A stretch of 64,000 bases of DNA, taken from the NCBI GenBank assembly GCA_023374025.1, contig SIJG01000104.1, positions 391,485 through 455,484 on the forward strand, read 5' to 3'. Positions within the stretch are counted from its first letter, which is position 1; the number at the start of each line of letters is the position of its first letter. The stretch comes from Heterodera schachtii (lineage: Eukaryota; Nematoda; Chromadorea; Rhabditida; Heteroderidae). Positions 1 through 10,220 of this stretch are shown here, one piece after another. Under the pieces are notes generated by a model. The model did not search any database. It was not told the DNA's origin and worked only from the letters and a program-made list of their open reading frames with translations. The translations under genes were made by a program, and so were the position numbers.

Positions 1-140
1 CCCCTAAGAATTCAAAAATTCTCCCACTTTTGATGCCCTAAAATAATTTTTTTAATAAAATTTTTGATTTAAAAATTGTCCTTATTCAAAAAAACTAAAA
101 CATTTATACATTTATTTACAATTGAAATACAAACCAAAAT
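1..140. repeat. Edge of an AT-rich transposon-like repeat
   Basis: The first 140 bases match the interior of the 53,434-53,782 element in the same order: a CCCTAAGAATT block, then AAAAATTGTCCTTAT, then TTTATTTACAATTGAAAT. The window therefore opens inside a related, diverged copy. Its left end lies outside the window and its right end could not be fixed. Confidence 0.5.
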
Positions 141-1700
141 TAAGATTTTTGGTTTATTTATGTTTTTGATCGTTTAAATTAATTAAAAATTAAATTTTAT
201 TGACATAATTTTTTGATTTTTTTTTCAGTTTCAAAAAAAATTTATTTAATATAAATTTTCTTTTTCTTAAATAATTCATTATAGTAATAAATTTTTTCAT
301 TTTTTAATATCACTACATAAATTGAGTTTGACAAGTTGCCTCGCGTAGTAAATTCTTTTTTTCTCTATTTTAATTTTTTGGTGAAATGAAATTTATACTA
401 TTAAAATTGGTGTTGTTTTTTATGTTTTTTTAAATTTCCAATTAATTTACTTCTTTTTTTATTTTTCAATATATCTTTTTGTAAAATCATTTATTTTTTC
501 TTTTCCTTCCTTAATGTTTTTACACAGATTAATTAATTGGTGTTTATCGTTGATTTGATTTTGCTAATTGTAAAATAATTTTTATTTTTATCTTTTCCTT
601 TTGCACCATCTATTTAACATCATCTTAACATTCATTCAAATATTTACTTTTGATTTTTTTAATATATTTATTTTTATTTTTTAAAAATAAAATTAAATAA
701 AAATTGTTCTTTTGGTTCGTAGAAAAATTGTGAAAGAAATAAAAGTGAAATATTTTAATTTTAAATATTTTTATTTCCCTTTTTTTTTGCTAAAAAGCTT
801 TAATTTATAAATATTTCGCTCTATAAAAATTTAAATTTTGAAAACATTTTTTCCAATTTCTTATTCTCGTGGACATCTTTTTCAAATTTTCGTTTCTTGT
901 CCCTTTTCAAGATTCCTATTTAATGAATTTTTACTAAAGTTTTTGAATACTACTATGACTTGCTATTTTGTTTTTGTTTAATATTTATGGTTTTTTATTT
1001 TGAAAAGAATATTATTTCATGCAAAAATTCATCATCTATGATATATAAATGTTATATTTTATATTAATTAATCAAATATAAGTTCTTATCCTTTTGCCTA
1101 CAAAATGGCATGGCAAGACATTATCGATAATAATGGCGGGGTATTTTGAATCATGAATATGTTTTGTTGAATTTTAAAATGTTCCACCCTAATTAATAAC
1201 TTTTGATGTTTACTTTTATATAGATCGATTACATTTATATTTTTAATTTTCTAACTGATTATTGATTTTTTATAAATTAATTTAATGCTTTGATTATGTT
1301 AGAAATATTTTTTTAAATATAAAGTATATTTTAATATTTTTCTTGGTGATGAACACACTTCTGTAATTGTTTGCTTGACATGACTCTTATTACAATTTTA
1401 TGGTTTCGTTAATATTTTAAGTTGTTTTTGAATAAAGAAAATTCTTAATAATATAAAAGGGTTAAAAAACAAATAAAATTTTATTTTTAATTTATTTTCT
1501 TTGTTAAGTTTGCTTTGCTCTATTATAATGAAATGCAAATTGAATTTATAATATTTGAAAATTAAACATTTATTAATTGTAATTTTCTTATAAGTATTAT
1601 AATATTCATATTATCCTAACTTTAGAATATGTGTTTTATTTATTTTTGCATTTATATTTTTGCTATCCTTAAAAGATTAGTTTAGTTTAAAAATAAAAAT
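141..1700. repeat. AT-rich non-genic DNA with dispersed repeat modules
   Basis: No gene can be built here. Three blocks recur diverged elsewhere in the window: 170-540 resembles 19,800-20,000, 780-960 resembles 36,165-36,345, and 1,207-1,460 resembles 17,370-17,600. One short exon-like island at about 1,107-1,143 starts with ATG, reads MAWQDIIDNNG and is followed by a GTATTT donor. No matching downstream exon was proven. Confidence 0.5.
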
Positions 1701-2430
1701 TTTAATAATATTTTTTTCCATATTCTACAAAAACCTTAATTGAATTATCAAATTTTTATTTTCTAAAAACAAAAAACAAATTCCATAAGTAAAAATGACC
1801 AGAATAAGGCTAAAAAATTCCAAGATAAAGGCCCAAATCGGGGTGAGAAATGCCCAAAATAGGGGCAAAAATGGAAAATTGAGAGCTGTGATCGAAAATG
1901 TTACAAATTTTTTCATGAATTTTAAATAATTTTATATTATGGAGCGATTGTAACGGTAAACAAAAAGATTGGGCCGTGGAAAATTTTATGCGATTTGTTC
2001 ACAAAATAGGAATTAAATTTAAAAAAAACGATTTTTCGTTTTTGTCATTTTTCAAAAAGGAAATGAATTTTGTCACAAAAAATTGGAAAATGCACTTTTT
2101 AATTTAAGTAAGTTTCGAGTTTTTTTTTTTGTTAATTAAACGAGATTAAAGGATTTAAAAAACTGAATCAATTCTATGGACGCATTTTGCGAAAATACTG
2201 ATCAGGATCAGGATTACGGACTAGGCATCCATACGGATTACGGACTAAAAGGAAAACCCATACTCCGTAAAAATCCGTATCCAGGAAAAATACGGATCCG
2301 TATACGGATAAGTATTTTTTTTAATTTTTTCTTTTTCGATAAATGATTTTTTTTAATACAAAACTTGAATATTTTGAGATAAAAGACTTTATAATTATTA
2401 TAAATTCTAAGCAACAAATTTCAAGGTGTC

Positions 2431-2812
2431 ATGGCAACTCGTACAAAGGCAACTCGTACAATTTTTAATGGGTGTGGCCATAACTTTTTTTAAAGTCAAC
2501 CAAATTCTTCAAACTTGATATCATTCGAATGCTCTCCAAGTTTAGAAGCGATGATTAAGCAGAAGCTAAGAGATTAAGCATCTCACAAAAAAGTTATAAT
2601 TTCAAGAACATTAAAAATTCACAAAAGCAGACTTTTTCGCAATTTATAAATTATAACTTTTTTGTGAGATGCTTAATCTCTTAGCTTCTGCTTAATCATC
2701 GCTTTGGATAGCATTCGAATGATACCAAGTTTGAAGAATTTGGTTGACTTAAAAAAAAGTTATGGCCACACACATTAAAAATTGTACGAGTTGCCTTTGT
2801 ACGAGTTGCCAT
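2431..2812. mobile_element. Foldback element (Mutator-like MITE?)
   Basis: Two long inverted arms, about 2,431-2,607 and 2,640-2,812, are nearly identical when one is complemented. Each arm starts with ATGGCAACTCGTACAAAGGC and includes GTGTGGCCATAACTTTTT, a CATTCGAATGC block and a GCATCTCACAAAAAAGTTAT block. The transcript would fold into one long hairpin. There is no coding capacity. The motif order (TTCGAA, then AAAAAGTTAT) is shared with the 8,287-8,652 element. The flanks give no clear TSD. Confidence 0.8.
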
Positions 2813-2821
2813 TGACCCCCC

Positions 2822-2983
2822 CCCCTTTTCTTGATTACGGTCTCAATTGAAACCAGAAAGAAACCGAAATGTTAAAAATTTTTCAATGTTGGTAATTAAT
2901 TTCCGGGAATGCTTTGTTTAAGAAAATTAACATTTCGGTTTCTTTCTGGTTTCAATTGAGACCGTAACATACAAGAAAAGGGG
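2822..2983. mobile_element. Short inverted-repeat element (MITE)
   Basis: The 39-base arms at 2,837-2,875 and 2,927-2,965 are exact reverse complements, beginning ACGGTCTCAATTGAAACC. The similarity continues outward, with small gaps, through CCCCTTTTCTTG on both sides. The loop is about 50 bases. There is no coding potential. Perfect arms suggest recent insertion or gene conversion. Confidence 0.75.
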
Positions 2984-3170
2984 AAGGATTAGAAATTTGG
3001 ATTTACAAAATATAAAATACCCCCCCCCCCACCCCACTGAGCCAAAATTTTTATGAAATAAAAAAAAAATGTTCAAAAATTTTCTGACACGAGCAATTTT
3101 GCTTTTCACCCCACTTTTTGTGGCTCGCTTTTTCAAAAAACTTTTAGCAACCGTGAGGGGAGGAGTGGTC

Positions 3171-3195
3171 CGGCGGTGCCGACAGGCGCCGCCGG
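3171..3195. repeat. GC-rich hairpin cassette, copy 1
   Basis: The core CGGCGGTGCCGACAGGCGCC followed by GCC folds on itself. It is flanked upstream by TTTTTCAAAAAACTTTT and downstream by GGGAAAATTTTTATAATT. The same layout recurs at 9,367, 11,187, 26,573, 32,698 and 33,210. Confidence 0.7.
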
Positions 3196-3700
3196 GAAAA
3201 TTTTTATAATTCGATTGCATTTATTAATAGATTTTATTGAAAACCCAACTTCGTAAAAATTTAAGAAATTAGAACCGAAATTAATTTCTTAAGAAAAATT
3301 TACGAATTGGAAAAAATGTAATAGAATTTCGTAAAATTTCAATGAAATACAATCAATATCATAAAAGACCTAGGGTTTTGGCACAAATTTTATTTTTTTA
3401 CAAATTTAATAAAATTTTCTCATATTTACCAGCGCTTTTTCAATTTTCACCGAAAATTTACGAAATTGACTCCCCAATTTCAAAGTATTGGCGAATTTAC
3501 TGCACAAAATTTAAAAATTTTCTCAATTTCACCTTAAAAAAGCGCTAAAAAAATAATGCGTATATCATAATTTATACGGATCCGGACCAAGTACGAACTA
3601 GGCATCCATACGGATTACGGACTAAAAATCCGGAAAATCCGTACCCCGTAAAAATTCGTATACGGATCCGGTCCGTACTCGAACTCTAGTCTTATAAATT

Positions 3701-4640
3701 TATTTTGTTGAAAAATTATACAAATCAATTATTATATTTTATTAATAAACAAATTAATTATTTAAAATTTGACTAAATATTATTTATTTTATTATGCTTT
3801 GAATAATCATTTTCTTATTTTTTAGAGCATATTATCATGGCGATTTGTCCTGTATACCCTTTAATGAATATTTCTCATTAAGCTTGAATTTTTTAAATTA
3901 TATTCTTTTGTACATTAAATAATTTAATAGTAATTTTATTAATTGCATATATCGGTTTTAATCATTATTTATATATTTTTTAATAATTTCTTATCAGTTT
4001 TATTTATTAGAAAATATTGTTATTAATTAATTTTCAAAAAATTAAAGAACAATTAATAATTGATTTATTTTTTATAGTTTAATTTTAGTATTTTTGAAAC
4101 ATTTCTTCAAATATCCTTTATATGAAAAATAAAAAATCAAATTTAATTAATTAATTTCATTCTTAAATGCTTTTTACATTGCCTCATTAGATTTATTCTT
4201 TAATTTTTTATTCTGTTTAAAAGAAAGAAATAATAATTGAGCTTTTTCACTATTTGAACTGTTTATTTTTTCGAACTCCATTTTTAGTAATTTTATTATA
4301 ATATATTATTTTAAAAAGTAAAATTATTAAATATTTTTTATTATCTAAATAGGAAATTTATGTTTTTCTCTTCAAAAAAGTTGCCAGAATTTTCAACATA
4401 AAATTTAAAAAATTTCAGAAAATTGAAATCAAAGCCATAAAAATGGTTTCTCTTAATCAATATTTAATGAAATTAAACAATGTTTAAATTTCTCTTTAAG
4501 TCTCAATTTTTAAAATTTATAAATTCTTTTAAATATGCATAAATTTGAATAAGTTTTTCTTTTTAAAAATTTATTAAAAATTTTTATATAAAAAGCATTG
4601 TTTATCCTTTGAAACATGTCTTCATTAAACTTAATTGTTA
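3701..4640. other. AT-rich non-genic DNA
   Basis: No RNA gene, supported gene or structured repeat is seen. One exon-like patch after a TTTTTAG acceptor at about 3,827 reads AYYHGDLSCIPFNE. A related patch with a stop codon lies near 47,860. Chance cannot be excluded. Confidence 0.4.
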
Positions 4641-4943
4641 ATTGTTAAATTTTATCATCTTGAAAAGCTGTATTAAGATGCCTCAAACCAAGTTAGAAAT
4701 GCGTTTTCCATGCTTATTATCACGCCCTAAGTTATCAAAAAATTTCATTGAATCCGTGATGCACGATCCGCGACCACGGGAATTTTTCTGTCCGCGCCCC
4801 ACCCCTGTTGTGGACCCAGTCAACCTCAAATAAACACCCAGGGTATCGAAGCTACCTAGAGGGCATAAAGCGGTTTTTGGAACCACTGCTGGCTTGAAAT
4901 GTTCAACATATTTGTACAAGTACACATTTCATCGTTGGAAAGC

Positions 4944-5880
4944 GCCGTGATGGCTACCCGACTTTTGGGAACCCGACATTTGGGGACCCGACTTTTGGGG
5001 ACTGAACGACATTTGGGGATCCGACACTTAGGGAACCCGACATTTCGGGAGCCGAAATTTGGGGATTTTAATAAAACAAAAAAATATATTTAAAATGTAA
5101 TTTTATGCCCAAAATTATACAAATTTACGTCTGCTTTAGCCAGAGTTAATTCCATTGCAAGAAAAAACAAAATAATATTTTTAAAATTAATTCTGTATCT
5201 GGACTAACCGCGAGGAGCTAGCAGAATTTAGAGCCCATAATGACCACAACATAATAGACAAATTACAATACATTTTTATGTACAGTACTCCTTTTTCCAG
5301 TATTTATTTAAAACGCCTTTCCCAAGGGCCAAAGGGACAGAATTTCGTCAAGGGCATTCAAAAAGTTTCAGACGGATTTGCTGTCTAATTGCGTACAGCA
5401 ACAAATGCCGAGATCACCTTTTCTGTTTCTTATCTTTCGGGTGACTTTGTTTTGTGATTTATAATTAATTAATTTTTTTATGTGACTCACTTTCAAAGCA
5501 AATCTCAGTCCGGAAACATAGTTAATTTTAAAAATATTATTTTGTTTTTTCTTGCAATGGAATTAACTCTGGCTAAAGCAGACGTAAATTTGTCTATTTT
5601 GGGCATAAAACTAAATTTTAAATATTTTTTTTTGTTTTATTAAAATCTCCAAATTTCGGATCCCAAATAAAACTAAATTTTAAATTTTTGTTTTTTGTTT
5701 TATTAAAATCTCCAAATTTCGGCTCCCGAAATGTCGGGTTCCCTAAGTGTCGGATCCTCAAATGTCGTTCAGTCCCCAAAAGTCGGGTCCCCCCCCCCCC
5801 AAATGTCGTTCAGTCCCCAAATTCAGGTCCTCAAAAGTCGGGTTCCCAAGTTGCAAATCCCCAAAAGTCGCACCACGGCC
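4944..5880. mobile_element. Large foldback element with CCCGACTTTTGGGGA word arrays
   Basis: The left arm (4,944 to about 5,215) and right arm (about 5,500 to 5,880) are inverted copies. From outside in they contain a word array (variants of CCCGACATTTGGGGA), then GGGATTTTAATAAAAC, then GTCTGCTTTAGCCAGAGTTA. The right arm has an internal duplication at about 5,640-5,730 and a run of 12 C. The unique centre is about 280 bases with no open frame of note. There is no transposase and no clear TSD. Confidence 0.75.
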
Positions 5881-6080
5881 GTGATTACCTATTTAAGAAA
5901 AATGAAATCATGAGTTTTTTTTTTTGCTTTAATTAAAGAAACATAATAAGATTGGAAGCATAAAGTATCATGGGATGAATAAAATGATTATGGGACGCCT
6001 AATACTTCATGGGACAAAAAATATGCCATGGGACGCTAACATGGCATGGTTCATGGCATGGTTCACTTTCTTTTTTATTT
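5881..6080. repeat. CATGGGAC word array
   Basis: The word CATGGGAC and its variants (ATGGGACGC, GGCATGGTTCATGGCATGG) recur between about 5,968 and 6,065 in otherwise AT-rich DNA. This resembles the subterminal word arrays of nearby elements. It is probably another transposon end, with borders undefined. Confidence 0.4.
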
Positions 6081-8125
6081 AAAATATTATTATTTTTGAA
6101 TTATTTTAAAATAAACAAATTAAATTTTCAATTAACTAATTTATTTTATGAATATTAATAATTTTTCTGTTTAAATTTTAAATATTCAACTCTAATCTTT
6201 TTTATAAAATTTTCAATAAATTTAATACGTTTATAATATATAAATAATCCCAAATTTTTGCTGCTGCACTTATTTAAATTATTACAAAATTGTTTCTTTT
6301 TAATTTTATTTGATCCAATTACCTTGTTTCTTGTATTTTATTATAATATGCCTCACTATAATTAAAATAAATTTTAAATGTGCCTTTTTAAAAAGATTTG
6401 GATTTCTTTTTACTTATTGTTAGTAATTGTGACCGTTAATGTCACTGCAATTTGAAATTATGTACTAATTATAATGTTATTTGTTTATTTGTTTAACATT
6501 GATTTTGAATTAACATATAATAAATATTTATTTTTCATTTTAATAATTTTTTGTTCTGAGGTTTTCATCTGAAATTTTGTTTTCATGCTCATATTTCTTT
6601 TTTTTCACACATGTTCTCGAAGACTTCTTTTCAATCTTCTTCGAAGGTTTTTAAAATTCAGTTAAACTTATACTTTATTTGGAATTTGTTTTTTAAGAAT
6701 TATTAATGAATGTTAATTTTTTTTGGTTTGTCGTAAAAATCAAAATTTTTATATTTAGTATTAATTGCTTTCAGATCTTTCTTTATGTTTAATGAATAGT
6801 TTAATTTAATATGCATTTATGAGATATACGACCTAATTACATTAAAAAAAATTAAATTTTTCATTTATAAATTCTAATTTCTTTTCTTTAATTTCTTTTT
6901 TTTATAAAATTTTCAATGATAAATTTAATAGTTATAATATATATAAGCAATCTCTTGTCCTTCTAGGTAGGTAATTTGTTTTTTCTTTGTGTGGTGCACA
7001 TTCTATTAGAAAAATACTCTTGTTGTTGGTATCAAATTCAATAATAAATAAAATTTAGTTTAGGGTGCCTTTAGTACTGCCGGACATAAAATTATATTAA
7101 CATTGCATTTTGATTAAAAATTACAGAGCCAATTTAAAAATAATTAATCTTTATCGCACATATTAATTTTAAAAATAACATAAATGATTACACTGATATT
7201 AATAGATGATTTTTAAGAAAAATAATTTACTTAATTAAATCTAATTTTTATTTATTTTTTATTAATTCATTCCCCTTTCAATTAATTCCTTGATTCATAT
7301 TTGCATACTTAAAATATTTAAAGTCATTCGGTTAACTCTTATAATTATTTTAGCAAAAATAGTCTTTTTATTAAATAAAATATCAAGTTATTGCTGAATA
7401 TTATAGCGATTTTGTAATTATTTTGCTAATTTTATTATAATTGTTAAATTATTTTTTCATTGATTATAAAAATTGATTTATCTATCATATTTTATCCATT
7501 GTTTTATTACATATTTTCATTTTGCAATTCTTAAAAATGTATTTAATAATTAATAATTGTTTTAATAAATTCTTACTTTCGAGCTGATGTTGATTGCCAT
7601 CTATCTGCTAGTCATATTTTATAGTGTGTTTCTATTAATATTTTATTAAACTTTTTCAATTAGAAAAAAAAATTTTTTTATGAGTCTTAATTTATAATTT
7701 TTGTTTTTTTCAAATGTTTTTTGCTGTTAATTCGTTTCAAAATAATATTAAATAAATAATTATTTTTTTACATGGTTTTATATATTTTTAGTATTGTCTT
7801 TTTAATATTGTATTATATATTTTTAGTAAATAATTTCCCTTTTTACAATAATTGTTCGCTGCCATTAAATTTTCTTTTTTAGAGATTAATAATTTTTTTA
7901 ATAATGATTTTGATAGTTAATAAATATCATATCTTGTCCATATCAATTTTCTATAATTAAAAATTTTAAAATATTTAATTTAATTTAATTTTAAATAATC
8001 ATTTTTAATAAATATTCAATGTTCTTGAAGTAAATTATTAAAAAATTAATAAATTTGTCTTTTAGCATTTATGTCAAAATAAAACTTGCACTTTTCTATC
8101 ACAGCCCAACTCTTACCAAAAAAGT
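6081..8125. repeat. AT-rich DNA with dispersed module E
   Basis: A module of about 90 bases (CTAATTTCTTTTTATAAAAT, then ATAAATCTCTTGTC) lies at about 6,876-6,960. A partial copy is at 6,185-6,255, and others are at about 30,980-31,065 and 39,510-39,595. At 7,064-7,090 a short exon-like segment after TTTAG reads GAFSTAGHK. It has a diverged partner at 40,271-40,297. No gene was assembled. Confidence 0.45.
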
Positions 8126-8133
8126 CTCATAAC

Positions 8134-8934
8134 CAGGGCTCGCAGATCTGAGGATTTATCCTCAATTTTTGAGGCTTTTGGGGAAATTTTGAGGATTTTG
8201 AGGCTTTTGGGGAAAATCGTCAGAATCTGTGTTAAATTTTATGATTAATTTTGATAAATTGGCATAATGTTTGACAATCATTTACCCGGACTGGGACAGT
8301 TTAGTCTGGCCGGTTAGTCTGAGCCAAGTTTAAAACGTCATAACTTTTTACTTTGTTTGCCAATTCAAATAAACTTGGTATCGTTCGAAAGCTCTTAACA
8401 TGCTCTATTTGCTTTCCAAAAAACACAAAGATATACCTACATGTAATATAAGCAAAAATACGCAAAAATTCTGACTTTTATTCAGTATTGATGTTGTAAC
8501 TTTTTTATAAGTTCTTCAATCGCTTAGAAATAGCTTATCAAAAGCTTCTAAACATGTAGGGCTTTCGAATGATGTCAAAATTAAATCTTTGGATAGCTGA
8601 GAAAAAAGTTATGATGCTTTAAACTTGGTTCAGACTAAACCGTCCCCCACCCTCATTTACCTAATTTGGATTTGGGTTTTTAATAGAAAAATGAATCATC
8701 CAAATTTTCCAAAAAGTTTAATTTTTCATAAGAACTATAAAATTACCAATTTCTTCTGAATATCCACAAAATTAAGAATTTTATAAAAAATCGCAAAATT
8801 TGGCCATTTTTGTGGACAAATTTGTTAACAAATCAGATTAAAACATAAATTTGATTTTTCATGCTCAGAATTTAATAAAATGAGGCTTTTTGACCCAAAA
8901 TGAGCCTTTTGAAAATTTTCATCTGCGAGCACTG
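8134..8934. mobile_element. Non-autonomous hAT element with perfect 8-bp TSD
   Basis: The left terminus CAGGGCTCGCAGAT and the complement of the right terminus CAGTGCTCGCAGAT match at 13 of 14 bases. The flanks are identical CTCATAAC at 8,126-8,133 and 8,935-8,942. An 8-bp TSD with TIRs of the form YAGNG is the hAT signature. Subterminal words (GAGGATTTTGAGGCTTTTGG) repeat near the left end, with GAGGCTTTTTGACCC near the right. There is no transposase. A second element is inserted at 8,287-8,652. Confidence 0.88.
8287..8652. mobile_element. Foldback element nested in the hAT element, 9-bp TSD
   Basis: The flanks TCATTTACC (8,278-8,286) and TCATTTACC (8,653-8,661) are identical. The ends are imperfect inverted repeats: GGGACAGTTTAGTCTG on the left, GGGACGGTTTAGTCTG on the complemented right. 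The arms continue through AAGTTTAAA, CATAACTTTTT and a TTCGAAAGC block. Long arms with a 9-bp TSD fit the Mutator-like class. There is no coding potential. It inserted after the surrounding hAT element. Confidence 0.78.
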
Positions 8935-9239
8935 CTCATAACAATTTTTATATGTCGAAATTTCTTCTTTTATAGAAAAACAATTATTTTCGTCACTTAT
9001 TAATGTGTAATTAATTATCCAATTTTTGAAAATTAGTGCCGATAGTTAAATAGAATTTTATTTTATTTTTTGTATAAATATTTATTTTAATTTTATGAGT
9101 CTTAATTATTTTGTTTTCGAATGTTTTTGATGTCAATTTATTTTAATTGAATTGCTTTTTTAAATATTTTAATATTATTTCCAATTGGATATTTTAAATT
9201 CTGAAAATATTTCAGATGAACCGAAAAGCTTTTTTTTGC

Positions 9240-9400
9240 TCTTGGGAAATATTTTCTCCAGTGGCGCAGGAGCGAAAAGCAGGAATTTGTAGCGATTTTG
9301 CGCTAGAAATGACAAATTTTTGCAGTTTAGGGTCAAATTTTAGAAAAATAATGGTTCAATGGAGTCCGTTGGTGCCGTTAGGCGCCGCATTTTAATTTTA
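9240..9400. mobile_element. Transposon fragment with GC-rich cassette
   Basis: CAGTGGCGCAGGAGCG at about 9,260 looks like a hAT-type terminus. It is followed about 100 bases on by the cassette core GGTGCCGTTAGGCGCCGC (9,367-9,389). No partner terminus or TSD was found, so this is probably a truncated copy. Confidence 0.4.
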
Positions 9401-10099
9401 ATTCTTTTTACTAAATAAATATGTATCTAATTATGATTTCCTTTTTCATTAAATGCTTCTTTTATATATAGAATATCGCAAATATTATTGTAAATAGATT
9501 GGATTATTTAAATATGAATTGAAATATATTTATTATTTTAATTACTTTTCGGCTTCCAATTTTTGCTTTTTTCCCTCATTCTCGCTTGTTTCCTGACTAA
9601 AAAAATGGAATTCAGTTTATGCACAGATTTTTAAGAATCTTCTGATTGATGCAGAATCAGGTTTTATTTCACTATAATATTTATTTATTATTATTTTACA
9701 TAAGATAAAATTTTAATTGATTAAAAATGATAGAAATAATTTTATGAACAATCTATCCCATAATGTATTTTTAAAGGTTAAAATTATTATTTCTTTGATG
9801 GATTGATTTTTACGAAAAAATAATAATACGCAATTAATCAAATTTTATTTTTATTCATTAATCACACTTTCAATTAATTCTTTGAATCATTTTTTAAACT
9901 AAAATTTTAAAGCCATTTTGATTTTAATTTCAATTTTTTAAATCTTACAAAATCTTACACACACCGAGTCAACAAGTGGTTTTTGTAAGATAGTAAAGGA
10001 AAAAGGGCGGAAGTTCGAATCCGTTATGCAACATGAATATTTTTGTTTATTTTTTGACTAAAAACTTTAAAAACAGCGATTTTCAAGAATTATTTTTGA

Positions 10100-10220
10100 A
10101 GCTTTTTGGCATTAAAATTGGACGAATATGGTGTCATTCGAAAGTTCATGAAGAGAAGAATTTTTTCTAGACAAACGAAAACAATTTGACCTGTTCGAAA
10201 AAAGTTATGATCGTTTAAAA
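10100..10220. repeat. Solo foldback arm
   Basis: A single arm carries the TGGTGTCATTCGAAAG block and the AAAAAAGTTATGATCGTTTA block in the order seen in the 2,431 and 8,287 foldback elements. It directly abuts the element starting at 10,221. No inverted partner was found. Confidence 0.45.

Larger units (their letters stand above)
1780..3700. mobile_element. Composite transposon remnant with TACGGAT word arrays
   Basis: Arrays of a short palindromic word (TACGGATCCGTA-like, with CATACGGATTACGGACTA) occur at about 2,190-2,310 and again, in the same order, at about 3,570-3,690. They bracket two foldback elements (2,431-2,812 and 2,822-2,983) and one GC-rich cassette (3,171-3,195). The region before the left array (1,800-2,030) has words such as GCCCAAAATAGGGGC seen in other elements here. 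The right edge ends in CTCTA, the complement of a TAGAG hAT-type terminus. No matching left terminus or TSD was found, so the element is probably truncated or rearranged. Confidence 0.5.

Noticed and set aside
9966..10030. tRNA-like segment with AAGTGG (box A-like) and AGTTCGAATCCG (box B-like)
   Set aside because: The T-loop is one base too long, the acceptor stem does not pair and no anticodon arm forms. At most it is a decayed tRNA or SINE piece.
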